64,000 bases of DNA from Paragonimus skrjabini miyazakii. Its lineage: Eukaryota > Platyhelminthes > Trematoda > Plagiorchiida > Troglotrematidae. The notes below the pieces were generated by a model. The model did not search any database, was not told where the DNA came from, and saw nothing but the letters and a program-made list of their open reading frames with translations. Made by a program: the position numbers and the translations under genes. Each line of letters begins with the position of its first letter. Position 1 is the first letter of the stretch. Below, piece by piece: positions 1 to 11,935 of the stretch. Location: positions 1-64,000 of the forward strand of contig JTDE01000419.1 of assembly GCA_014338405.1 (NCBI GenBank), written 5' to 3'.

Positions 1-1497
1 GGAAGTGAAGGAAAATCTGTATTTGAAGCGTTTGGGGTACATGGTTATCATCATCTTCGATTCCATTGATTGCCATATTGATTGGACGTTTTTCCATACC
101 GCAATAGACACTTGGCGTTCTAAACATTTTTGTGTGACTGGTTGACAGGTATACCTCCCGGTGATCGGCAGGCAGCTTGATTTCATCTGTTTCCGTGTAT
201 TGTTCCGCGTGAACGCCACGCAACCTCAATCTAGTTGGAAACAATGCAGTCGGGTGGATAGAATTTACTTCTGAAGATTGTAGATGATAGAGTGGGATAT
301 GGTACCCTTTTCTTATGCCGATTCATATACACCGAAGATGGAAACGACCATATGATAGCGTCATTTCTAACCATTTCTAAGAGCAACGTTTCATCGACCT
401 GTGTCTATCTGAAATCCGGCAAACAAAGATAAATAGTACGAACAGCGTATAGAATAGGAAGCTGTAATTGTTTTCATACATGTTTCACTATTAAATGTGT
501 TGGTGTTCTTGTAGAAATGCAAAGGAAATACAGTGTGGTCGTATATTTCCACTTCGACGATATCTGTCAAACGCCGCAATATGAAGCACCCTCAGGTGTT
601 AGGATGACGTATTTCATTTCTTAAATGGCGATGATCGCATTTATATGACTTGAGAAAGTGAGCTAACGTCAATAACGGGTTGGTTTTGCGAAAATTCCGG
701 AAAAACTTTTCATCACCAAAAGAATACTTTTGAAACTCATTCGATATATTCCAATTTTTCCATTAACGTCGCTTGCTTACCATTGATGTACTGTAAGTAC
801 TTTGCCCGAAATTCGGATTTTAAAGTTCCGTAAAATATTTAAAAATCGAGGATTCGCGCCAGAAGGGACGTTTTGCCTTTTGAACGACCTTCAAGGCGAA
901 TCCCGTGAAACGGATAATTGCCTTTTTTCCTACTCCCACGAGCATCCGTTATGCAGGGAAAATTTCCACGGTGAACGTACACTCTAATTTTCGTACTGGC
1001 TTGGCCGTTCGCGAGATTTTCAACCTTTTGGCGTTTTTGATCAATCGACAAAGTCCTGCGCTGGAGTCAGTTCAATCTTTCACCGGATTTTGAAACTTCT
1101 TGTGTTTCCTCGCCAATACTGAGTTATTCCAACATTTTGACGGCTGAATTTACTCAAAAGAATGGGAAAACCATCCAAAACTGCAGTCGGTCTTATTTTC
1201 CGGAGTGACCTTGAAGTAATTGAAACGTCATCTGTTGCCTAACCATGTAAAACTTAAATTAATGTGGCATCTCATCTTCTTGACGGAATCCGTGGCACAG
1301 GCCAATTATCTTTTTTCCTGGTGTGCAAATCGCACGTTGTGAATTGCGACCGTTTTCCCTCTGATTTCGCTTTTCTTGCCAACAGATTTCTTGGTTGTCT
1401 CACTATGTAATCGTTTGTTGTTCTGTACCACACGTAATTATCTGCCATGGTAACGCTCATCCAAGCATGTCTCTCACAAGTGTGTTGAGAAATGCGC
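1..1497. other. No recognisable gene
   Basis: AT-rich sequence with only short, stop-bounded reading frames. A somewhat GC-richer patch around 840-1060 has frames of 60-70 codons on both strands, but none resembles a family I know. The endonuclease half of the LINE that follows would be expected here and I could not find it. Confidence 0.5.

Positions 1498-1543
<46 letters not shown>
1498..1543. repeat. (ATT)n microsatellite
   Basis: About fifteen uninterrupted trinucleotide units. The array ends about ten bases before the first recognisable residues of the LINE RT fragment that follows, so it sits at the truncation point of that fragment. Confidence 0.95.
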
Positions 1544-1544
<1 letters not shown>

Positions 1545-1549
1545 TATTT

Positions 1550-2935
1550 TGAGCGTGCTTTGCTCCGGTTTGTTCACTCCATCTGGGGGAAGAAATTAAT
1601 CTCACAAGATTCCTGGGATACTTATAGTGTACCTTTTTTCAAAGAGATAAATAGCAAGCAGTTCACCGGTAGCTATCCGGGCTGAGTTGAGCTGAACAGT
1701 TGCTTCATAGAATCCTACTGGACCGAGTTAACGCGGTACAGCATTGAATGCGCGTGATCCGCGGTAGGATCAACATGGTGCTTGCTGCTTAACAGACCAA
1801 GGAGAAGTGCTTGGAATGCAATCAGCGGCTGCACGCCCTGTGGTCCGACAGACTTTGTGGAAGCTGTTTGGAAGTGCTGCCGGAGGTGCACTCACATGAA
1901 TCGGCATGAAGCCGGGTTGTGTCCAATCCCTAACCCTATCTAGTTTACATTTGGCTGCAATCCCCACAGCTGATGTCCGGGACTCGAAGGACGACTATGA
2001 GGATAAATACCACACAGACGAACGCCTGCTAAATATCCGGCGTTTCAGCGCTCCGAGCATGCTAAATACCTCAACGAGGCGTATGCTTCTGTTCGCAGAT
2101 GACAGCGCCCTGATTTCATACAGTGAAGACAAACTTACGCGACTGGCCAATGGCTTTAGTAACTGCGGAGTTCAAACTTGGATTTGATATCAATGAAGAT
2201 ATGATATTTTTTCTTCCAACCTTCTCAGGGCAAAAGTGCTGTTCCCGAACGTGAAATTTGCATTGCCGAAGACATCATCGGCAGCCGCGCTGTCTTCTGC
2301 CGCTTAGGTAGCAATCTATCAACAGATCTGTCCGCGGACCATGAATTACCAGCTCGTGTGGTGACGACTACTGGTGCTCACGAACGTTCGGAAAGAAGTA
2401 TTCGGAAGAATTATGGTTAAGAATGTAGCCATTAAGCTCTTTGTCTACTGCCCAGTGGAGCTGTTTTTACTGCTGTACGGCAGTAGAATTTGAATATTGC
2501 ATCAACGAGATGTGCATTATTTTGTCCGTTTCCACTTACGATATTTTAGAGGCAGCTTGGGTACCCGATGGTCGGGCATTGTTGTGAACACTGAAGTGAT
2601 TTAGTGAGCGAACAAGTAGGGAAGTAAAGACACTGATGCCCAGTCAGCTACTTTGGACGAGTAAAGCCCGTGGGGTGAGCGACAATGGGATTCCAACACA
2701 GCTGCTAAGCGGACGACTGAAAGGAGGTGAGCGAAACCCAGATGACCAGGAACGAAGACGCTATGATTTTATTCAGGGGTCCTTTGTGTCATAGTATTAA
2801 CCTTAGATAACTGTAGGACCTGGATTTGAACTGGACACCTTAGAGAAATACGATCCGGACGAAGTTCGAATGTATAACAAGTGCGAGGCCGTGAAGCAAA
2901 GCGCGTGGTACGCAAGGAAACCATCGATGATGTGA
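1550..2935 (+). mobile_element. Decayed non-LTR retrotransposon (LINE) reverse transcriptase
   Basis: A remnant of a LINE RT that can be followed through several frameshifts and stops. In order I see an upstream segment (FVHSIWGKKLISQDSW, then VPFFKE, about 1570-1650) like the family's IW...IP..W....VP.FKK block; AEQLLHRILLDRVN near 1692, matching the region that precedes the finger domain; MKPGCV near 1906, like the usual VKQGCV; and the catalytic box LLFADDSALIS at about 2090, which keeps the FADD aspartates. After a frameshift near 2170 come FKLGFDINED, then GSNLSTDLSADHEL (about 2310), LLYGSR (about 2472), FHLRYFRGSLG (about 2525) and a C-terminal block ending near 2760. The thumb and C-terminal blocks are in the family's order. 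Stops throughout make it a pseudogene. The clade is probably RTE-like, but Jockey or CR1 relatives are not excluded. Confidence 0.8.
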
Positions 2936-5900
2936 CTATATTTTAGTGCGTACGTGCATTAACTTGATGCTTTCCCAGATATACACAATGAGTACCAGAC
3001 GAGAAATATGAATACGACTAATTTAAGGAGAACGAAGGTATATTTTACACGATAATTACAATGGGTCACAACGAACGCTAAACGACACGGATACGCGAAG
3101 GTAGCTGGGGGGGGTTGGGGATCCGACTGTCGAGCGCGCGAGCAAGCCGGAAGTGTGTGCATGGCGCCATTGGTGCGCATGGGCCAAAGAGCATGCAAAC
3201 AAGCAGATGCGGTCGCATGCAGCAAGCTGACGGCAGACAAAGATTCCTACGATCATATAAACAGTGTGACTTAGGATTTTGGGAAGAATTTTACACATCG
3301 TACAGCAGGCAAACCGGGGTTATCTTCAGGTCACTGCAGTGTGGTTTTGGCATGCATGCGGTTACGAATGTGTTGGTCATCTCGGATTAGAAGGTCATCA
3401 ACGTACTCAGAGTATGCCGTCGGCGGTGTGACGACGACTGCATTAGGTTGAAGTAGGTTGTGCGAATTATAATCATTTTTTCGTTCGCATTCACCGATGA
3501 CAGCCGTCGCTTGGCAACTCAGCCGCGTTTTCCACAAACAAGGGTCACTCTGGTCTTCTGTCCTTCCTCTCCTTTAGCTTTGTTAGTGCGCTATATGGTA
3601 AATCTTTCGTTTGGATTTCCACTCCATATGCTTAAGGAATCACAATAATATATACGTCTATCTTGAACTACTTGCATTATATTTTTAATGTTCTTCTGTC
3701 CAGTTTTTGTCTGAACACTGGAATTTCTCAGAGAGATAATATATTCATTTCTATGCTAGCCTATCCATTAGCCAATTCGAATTGGCTGGCTGGACACAGC
3801 GTCCCACTGACTGGTCTCCCGATCTTATTCCTTCGGGTGTACACCGGATACTTGGCGTGCGATTTTAACCACAAGCGCATGCCACTCGTGGTGATGGTAA
3901 ATTTAAGGCTTACTTTGGCTTTGATAACCGTGACAGACTAATCCAAACGGAATGCATCGACCACGTATGTCTCGGTATCCAATGTGAGCAATCTCTTTTT
4001 TTACCAGTATTTGCGCGTTCTTCGTCAGGAGCTAATCGGTTGTTATCGTGATTGGAGGGGGTTGTGTCCCCAATGATCGCGTTTTCCATTACGCTTTTGT
4101 GATCCACTTATACGCAGAGGTTGTGCGAACCAATTGTATCGCAATACAAGACGCGATAGCCTCCATCATTTTCTTTAAAATTTATCCTGAATGTGTCCTT
4201 GCTTTATGCTCTAGTCCTTCTGGCGTTCTCCTAGCTTACATACAGCCTTAAAACGTCACCAACCGTTTGACTAGGGCCATTCTCAAAATGCAATCGAACA
4301 GAAATTGCTTACGGTATGGAGAAGTGACGCATATTAAAAGGAATTTATTGTACTACATGCACACAATATAGAGTATCACTGTGCATCCGTAGTACCAGCG
4401 ATCTGTTTGTCAAGATCCACAATCCACTTTGTTTCCAGGACCAATAAGATTGTTGTCATTTAACCACAGACCAAACAACCTGGAGTTCTCACTCTGTTAC
4501 CTAAATACAGGTTGCATGAGGCGCTTATCCTACGTACAATATTCATTGGTTGTGTATTCCATACTCACGCGTATCTGACTTAGTAACACAGCGAGTGAAG
4601 GTTATATGGCGAACCTTATTTGACAGGGAGGTCTTCAAGCGTGTTCGTATGAATGACGCTCTTTTTGGTCTACTTACTTTAATGTCACACTAGATACTTG
4701 GTGCTTGGAGGGAACTACAATAAGCGCGGCGTAAAACTTTTGTAGTGTGTGTGATGCGCGAGCAACCTTTGGCTTTGGTCACTTTGATACCAATCAGGAT
4801 ACATATGCACCCAACCACGTATATGTATGAGAACGTTTATAATTGTTTCTTGTTTAATAAATGGAAATGTTGTTTTAATATTTTATTATAAACTGGCATG
4901 CAATTTATAACATTTAATCAAGACCCACAACCCAGCCATGTAAATGTACTCCAATATACTAGTAAAAAATGAAAAGAATATAAATGAGGACGTTTTTCAC
5001 TTACAGGTTAATCAAGAGACGTCTAAGATATTGTGACTATGAAAGAGCACGCTCTACTAGTGTAACGCTCAAGATGGAACGTAATAGAACTGGGTAGCCT
5101 GCATGATGGTGTTACAAGAATATTAAATCATGGGATTTACAGTTATCGGGCTGCTGACATTTATTCGTACGCCAGTATCAGCTTCATCGTGCGATGCCTA
5201 CATATTGTAGGCAACTTGCCGTTCTTCGTCGGCGGAACTTGTGGAACTTGTGTATCATGCCAGTTTAAGGGTTGAAGTCGCCTTATTGTGGTTCGTAGTC
5301 AAGTCATACCTATTCCGCTGAAACTAAGTTTTAGAAGTAACCACCATTCTTGTTTCCTAGATTTTTCGGCACTGGTAAGAACAACTTAAGATAGTACAAT
5401 TTGTCACAAAAGGTCATTCGCCGAAGATAAAGGCAACCAACTCATCAAAAGACGGCTCGTGCATTTCAGTTCACAACACACTTTTGACCGACACGCTTCC
5501 AGAGGTCTAGCCGCGGCTCAAGGATATTCAAAATATTCAATTCCAATGTGAACATTTCATTGGTAAAAATGATGTCTGGTTTCACGCGATATCTTCAGCT
5601 CGATTACGAACCTTTTCCTCGTATTTTGAAGGATGGATCTACTGTACAATGGGTAAGCGATGTCTCTTGTCAGCAACATAATAACGCATTTTGCCTATGC
5701 CTCCGAGACAAACATAGCTTTGTCCTCACAACAGCACTCCGCAGCTGCAGCAAAACCCACGGATGGTAGCTCCTGGAGCTGAGAGTAAACAGAACGAGTG
5801 ATATGTATGATAATAGCCTGATTCTATTTCATAAAAATATACAACACACAATAAATGTTCACTTGATTTTATCTGTTCACAGAGGACTTGTCGAGGGACG

Positions 5901-8320
5901 AAATTCTCATGGTGATGTTAGTTACGCCGTATCTTGTGATTTGCGACACAAAGCGTGGTGTTGAGGGAGGTGGACAGAAACGGGTGGTTGCGACATGAAA
6001 TACGGTGGGATGGAGAATTAGTGGATGAGATCAAAAATAGGACTTCAGGGCTAGACAGCAATGTCAGCAACAACGCGTTCTCTCCGTAATCCTCATTAGA
6101 TAGTTCTCCTTTGATAGGCGGTTAGGTGAATTAATCACTGAGGAATCTAAATTGATTTTGCTCACTATCCACTATATCCAACACTATCAAGGAATTGACT
6201 GACAAAAAATTCCTGGTGTAATTATTCGGGAGTGTTGGTAAAGATTTCATGGCCGACGTTTTGGTATTTAAGTGAATTTCACTGTAACGGAATGTGGTGA
6301 ACCTCTTATATATTCGCATATGTAATTGATGATTGTTTCTTGATTCTTCGTTTTCTGTCGCCTACAACACTTAAGTGTAGGGAAGTTAGTTCTTTCAACT
6401 GCATGATTGTAAAAAAATTAACAATTTGTGGCAACCTATGACGTCAACAGTGTGCTTGTAACTAAACGCAACATCATCTATAGTTGCAAAATGTATTTGA
6501 TGCTAGCACACTTAGATGCAAGTTACGTGTTTGTTCAATAACAAACAGCTGTCTAACTTTTGGGGCAAACTATGTAACTTAACGGGAAATATCAGGAATA
6601 TCCGTAGTCACCCGTGACGGATACTGAACTTCGGACACATCCGGACCAATTCTAACTGGTATTCAAAGTGCACCAGAATTATGTAAAATTTTTCAACTTT
6701 TACCTGGCGTGTATCTGAAGTCCAATAACAGTAAGGTCCACAGTGGAGTCTCACAGACGATAATGCGCATGCAAATCAAAATACGGATTTATACTTAAAA
6801 AGACCCCCTGCGGACATATTTTCGTCGGCCGTTCGTACTACCGTACTATTGTGGGTACTTTCCCACAAAGTCTCACTCCAGATTTGACGAGTTACCCAAT
6901 GGCAATAATTCAGAAGACAACAAACAGCATAGTACTCTATATATTGCCACGACCGAGAAGCGAGAAAATGTACAGCCAGCAAGCGTCCTGCGGGTAGCGC
7001 GCGGGACGGAAAAGTGAAGAATTTCTGAACCAGCGGAAACAAGGCTTACAATTGGGCTAAACAAACGTGGCTCATCAGGAGGTGTCAAATTGTACAACAA
7101 AATACCAACAAAAATTAGGCTCTTCTAGGAGGTCGCTACACTAATGAAAAGGGTGAGTTGCTGAGTAACACGAGATAGTCTGAGAATAATAATAAACAAA
7201 AGATGCTACCATTGACAAATTTTCACCACTACCACCTACGCGCAACTTCCTACAAAAGGTGAACGATAACTGTGAACGGCGAAACAAGACAAACATTTAC
7301 GATACGTACACCTCAGAGTCAGTTTAGTCGAACCTGTTTAACTACTTATAAGTAGCTTACATAATATGAAGAATAACAACTCATAATTGGTAACAATATT
7401 AAACACAAAATCAGTGAACATTAAATAAACATACTGGTACCATGTTTTTTCTTATTCCTTACCACCAAATCAGTTTATAGCAAACAATCAAATTCTCTTT
7501 AGTCGCAGTTGGAGTTCACCAGTTGCAAACGTGAAAAACAAGCCAACTAACCAAACGGTGAGACTGGACTTCATGAAATGACAACACGAGTAAGCAGGTT
7601 ACAAAAAGAACATAACTGACTAAAAATACTGTACACCAAAGGTTACTCATTGCAACCACATAGATGAACGTATCTTTAAAAGGGTCCCTATTAAAAACTT
7701 AAATTGAAAATAAAATGTTACATATTAACAAGCAAAATACTATGATTCCGTGGAAAACAACACATATTTGCATGCTTTTCCGAAAGCTGATATGTTGGAA
7801 CAGTCCAGTAGACTGATGCTGGGTAGAGTTCTCATGATCGAAGACAGTCCGATGATGAAAACCACGATTCAGCACGGTGACCCCGTGTATAATCACCGAC
7901 CCTGGAACACAGAGTGTACCGAAAAAGCATGTCAAGCTGGCCAGGCATGCAACGAGTTGTGATTTTCGCCCTGAAACTCATATTACAAATTAATAGCTTG
8001 ACTAAAACAAGGGTTGACAAAATGAACCAACATCATTAGAAATGTACAATGGAATGCAACTATCAGAACTTTTATTTGCTCTAGTCGTTACAGATGGTAA
8101 ATAGGTATATACTATTGTATAAAAATGAAAAGTCAACGAAAACTGAGACCTTGAGTACGCTTATAAACGGTTTTTAAAGGTAAGGTTCAAAGTAGACAAT
8201 TCAAAAGAGCCTCCTTAGTTGTGGGGATATGTTATGGAGGTAGATTCACCAACATAAACTGATTACGGCAGTAACAGAGTGAGCGCGCATATCTCGTAGT
8301 TTATTGCCAAACACATCTCT
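2936..8320. other. AT-rich stretch without recognisable gene
   Basis: No family-level coding match. A G-rich run lies at about 3103-3120. A GC-richer patch at about 6790-7100 has two overlapping minus-strand frames of 75-88 codons that I do not recognise. The rest is low-GC DNA with many stops in all frames. Confidence 0.5.
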
Positions 8321-8336
8321 ACTACAGTATATATTT

Positions 8337-8460
8337 TTTAGACGAGACAGTTATGAAAAGTCAGGGCTTCGGCTGGATTTGAGCCAGCCTTGGCTTTTCA
8401 CAATTGGGTCTCATCTAAATATCATAAATCTGCCAAACAATTTATTAGTAGCACAGTGCA
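8337..8460 (-). repeat. Palindromic copy of a tRNA-like repeat (family T)
   Basis: Two imperfect arms, 8337-8375 and 8384-8419, carry the same repeat in opposite orientations: a 'tagaygagac' block, 'gtgaaaag', then 'gggcttcggctgg'. The right half continues to 8460 and matches, in reverse complement, the sequence preceding this block in the copies near 13520 and 56380. The centre resembles a tRNA T-arm (five-base stem, seven-base loop) read on the minus strand. Clean boundaries cannot be fixed. Confidence 0.65.
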
Positions 8461-8489
8461 TATGTAAACACAAAACAACATGAGTAAGC

Positions 8490-8539
8490 GGTAAGCAAGT
8501 AATTAGTCGTGCCATAGCACGACTAATTACTTGTTTACC
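8490..8539. repeat. Inverted repeat, 23-bp arms, 4-nt loop
   Basis: Arms at about 8490-8512 and 8517-8539 are complementary with one mismatch, around the loop 'cata'. An RNA or single strand from here would form a long hairpin. It lies 30 bp right of the tRNA-like palindrome and is not part of its consensus. Confidence 0.9.
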
Positions 8540-8729
8540 GTACGTGCTTAGTGGTCAGATTCATCAGAAGCACACGACTGGTTTTGTGCTTGTTGCCAGT
8601 CGCCATATATGCCCACCCAGTGAGCCTCCTTCACACAGTCCACTACACTTTATGAAATTATAACACCATCTAGCAGCTTGAGGTAGACTGAGTTTCTGTA
8701 CAGTTTTAGTTATTGCTCTTGACATCGGC

Positions 8730-10011
8730 AATTGTCATCTGCAAACTTCATAACTGACTGTCCTCAAAGATTCTTCAGGTACATGTCTTCCCTGATCAAG
8801 GTGAAAGCTGCCATATCACCTCTCATGAGACCGTTTGACTCTGTACTTTTAATTCCCAAGCAGCAGAGTTATCACGTGCTCAGTATGCATCCGTCAGGAC
8901 GGAACAATACATCAAAACTTTCAGTCCTCATCGACCTTCCGAATCATTCCCCAAATTCACCCGGCCCAATGTCCACGCCAAGTTGCTCCTGCTACGAGTT
9001 GACAGGTCGCCGGAGCTTGATGGGATACCCCTGGATATGTTGAAAGAATGCGCAGACGAGCTGACAAAACCGCTTGCTTGTTCGTCCAACACAAATTTTG
9101 CATGCTGAATTCCAACCACTGGGAAACGCGGCATCATCTCTCTCATCTTCGAGGGTGGGGTAGTACGAATGTCATTAACCCTAGGTCGATTGCCGTACTA
9201 CCAACAACATCAAAAGTGATGGAAGGCATCGTGGACGATTTCGGAAGAGTTCACCTAAATACTTGTTCAATATTGGCACCGTAGCAGCATGGCTTCAGAA
9301 ACGGTCATTCGTGCACGACCAAATTATTGGTTGCAGTTGACTCGTGAACGAAGGCTGTGGTGAGATTTTTATGGTTCAAATAACATCCTTCCCGTAGCAC
9401 ACACGTTTACCGTCAACAAGTAACTATCTAGAAGGATCACAACCACAAATGGTGTGCTATAAAGCTCTTTGCTGAGTCCCTTATTATTCTCAGTCTACGT
9501 CTACAACCCCCCTGCCGCATGTAAGTCTCTTATTGCTGTGGGCTGATGATACGAGGCTTTGACATATATTACGCAACACCGAAGACGCAGAACATTTCCA
9601 AAAAATCTGAATGCTCTGCACCTATGGTTCGGGCAAAATAAACTGCCTTTCAGTACGTCCAAATTAAGGCCTGTGACAACCGTCATCACAGTACGACGGT
9701 GCTACTTTAGCCAGTGCCCACCAGACTCAAGTACTGCTGTCACATCGAACCTCTACCCTAGTACTAAAGCCATACTGATGGCGAAGAAAGCCAACAACAA
9801 GCTAGCAATGCTCAACAAAGCTCCCGGGAGTTGCTCAATCTAAACCATCTCAAGAATCTATAACGCACTGGCAAAGCCACTACTGAAAGACAATATTCAG
9901 GTTTGTGCTCTGTACTGGACGAAAGATGCATCCGCTTTAGAGGCTATCCAGAGAAGGTGCACTAAGACAGTTGTGGGTCTATTTTCCATGTCGTATGAAG
10001 ACTGTCTCTTT
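8730..10011 (+). mobile_element. CR1-like LINE reverse transcriptase fragment
   Basis: A decayed plus-strand RT. Visible blocks in family order: RFFRYMSSLIKVKAAISPL (about 8770), like the linker between endonuclease and RT; SPELDGIPLDMLKECADEL at 9007, the start of the RT domain (usually S.GPDGIP..LLK); TSKVMEGIV at about 9206, the block after YRPISL; a diverged version of the QHGF..GRSCTTNLL block near 9288; ADDTRL-like codons near 9542; NLNALHLWFGQNKLPFS at about 9604, as in 'LN.WS..W.LPFN..K'; and the thumb block ending RRCTKTVVGLFSMSYED at about 9954-10000. Many frameshifts and stops show it is dead. It is cut by the N gap, so the 3' end is not visible. Confidence 0.85.
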
Positions 10012-10111
10012 NNNNNNNNNNNNNNNNNNNNNNNNNNNNNNNNNNNNNNNNNNNNNNNNNNNNNNNNNNNNNNNNNNNNNNNNNNNNNNNNNNNNNNNNN
10101 NNNNNNNNNNN
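10012..10111. other. Assembly gap (100 N)
   Basis: Exactly 100 undetermined bases, the usual placeholder for a gap of unknown size. It separates the end of the CR1-like RT from the 3' side of the minus-strand Gypsy element, where a long terminal repeat would be expected. Confidence 0.99.
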
Positions 10112-10354
10112 TCTTCTCCCCCTAATCTCACATTTTCCTCCTTCGTTCTGCCTACAACAATTCCTCTTATGCAACAAGAGGGCGCAATCTCACTAGGTGC
10201 TCTACTGCTGCTATCCCCCTCAACACTTGAAGAGATCTACATACTCTCACCATTTCAGCAGTTCACGTGGTTGAAACAGGCGGACTACAATCTGACTAGC
10301 GCTTCGAAAAAAAATCTGCTTTGTCACGGCAGAGGTACACAGGTGAATTTAAAA

Positions 10355-11245
10355 AAATGTTGATCAACGTGTTTTCGGTTAACTGTGTCTAATTCAAGTA
10401 GGCGACACACTCGAGCACCCGGGTTACTGGACAAGATTCCTCGAGCTGGTCGAAGGTCACTGCCACAACGATACACAACCTTAGGCGGTTCAGGACTGGG
10501 CATGTTAGTTCAGAGAACACGGTTCGTCAATGGCTTTGTAGGACTGTTTTCAGTCGTTCGATGGTCAGAATTTCTATATTGCATCGGGAAGTTATCCACA
10601 TCATTCTCTAGTTTTTGAAAATTAGGTGGGGTGATAGACATGATCGCGCTTTCCACAATAGATACAGAATTATCAGCGGACCCACTTAATGGGGGATGTT
10701 TCGGTGCAGTGAGCAGATTTCGACATCTCACTCAAACTTTTACGTAATGAAATGGGCACCATTATCGATGGCCAAGGCACATGGTACTCCTTCTAGACGG
10801 AACGTTTATCGCAATGTAATCCGGGTGTAGTCTGCAGTTGCTGACGATGTAAGCTGAACTTTTGGTCAACGCAAATATGAATCAAGAACACTCAAAGCGT
10901 GGTAGTTATCCGCGGGTGGATTGCAATAGTCAGCGTGTATTTTTTATCGAAACTCACAAGTAACTGACCAAGGTGTTGACTTCCATAGTCGCGATTGCGT
11001 TTTGTGTATACACTGAGCACAACTTCCAGAAATACCACAGAGGTCGGCATTCACTTCCGGTTACCAACAAGCCGGATGGACCAATGAGTTCATCTTTTCA
11101 ATTCCTAAATGACCGGAATGTAAACCATCTAGTACCATGAATCATAACGTGGAAGGAATAGCAATTCTACCACCAAGGCGCAATAATCCATCGGGAGTAA
11201 CAGAGAATTAATCTCGACGTTTGTAGAATTCAAGAAGTCTTCGCC
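10355..11245 (-). pseudogene. Gypsy integrase remnant
   Basis: The zinc-binding (HHCC) part is clear: HSGHLGIEKMNSL at about 11085-11127 and the cysteine pair in GSCAQC at about 11010-11031. The catalytic core shows IHADY (first Asp, about 10925-10940) and AIDNGAHFIT (second Asp, about 10744-10770). In the third catalytic block, HPPLSGSADNSV (about 10660-10697), the place usually held by glutamate (SNG.AER) reads aspartate. FPMQYRNSDHRTTENSPTK (about 10545-10600) matches the 'YR..PH.TTG.SPA' block, and the C-terminal RKHVDQ is at about 10358. The chain crosses several frames and stops, so it is inactive. Confidence 0.85.
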
Positions 11246-11379
11246 GGATACGGCAGTTCCAGCCAATACGTAATGAAGTCATGATTGCATGGTAGTATTC
11301 CCGAGAATTACGAATGAAACCAAAAAGAGAAACTGAAAGTGGCTGAGTCAGTAAGTATCCTGAGTCGTCACTCCCTCCG

Positions 11380-11825
11380 GAGTAGCACACCGAGATAGAT
11401 ATTCAGCATGGGGAACGAAGTTTTTGCTACGGTGCTGAATGTTTCATGAATATGCAGCCAAAGCAACACCCTATCGTTGAGCCATTGCTGGAGAGGACTT
11501 AGCAAGGGGTTTGTTAAGATTATAAATGAATTTAATGGTTTCACAGTCAGTGTCTAAAGCGGGATGAACACTGGACAGGTATCTGTGACGTCTTATGATC
11601 ACCCATTGTACCGCCAATGCTCTCTAATGCGTTTGCACAAATCCACGTTCTACTGAACTGAAGCACCTGGGATTGCAAGTAACAGAACAGTCCTCTTTTG
11701 TTAGCATAGATCCACTACCCGCTGGTAATGCATCAGTAATCAATGTCGATGGTAACTTTGGAGAAAATGTACGCAGTACTGCACCGGAAGGCAAAACTTT
11801 AATGAAAATCGGAGAGTTCACTCAC
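11380..11825 (-). pseudogene. Gypsy RNase H and tether remnant
   Basis: KLPSTLITDALPAGSGSML (about 11685-11760) matches the 'PL.L.TDASP.G.GAVL' start of the RNase H domain, including the first catalytic aspartate. CNPRCFSSVERGF follows, like 'P.AYASR.L...ER.Y'. Then FIYNLNKPLAKSSPAMAQR (11471-11530) matches the 'F.P.K..P..S..RLQRW' block and VPHAEYLSR (about 11388-11418) matches 'N.NADALSR'. It is continuous with the integrase downstream on the same strand. Stops and frame changes show decay. Confidence 0.8.
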
Positions 11826-11935
11826 CTAAGTAAGTCCAGACAAAATTATTTTGAGGAAGAATATCAAATGAAGGTATGCCTTATTTGCAAAATAAGGAAT
11901 AAGTCAAGAATAATATTAAGCAGGACCCACTAAAC

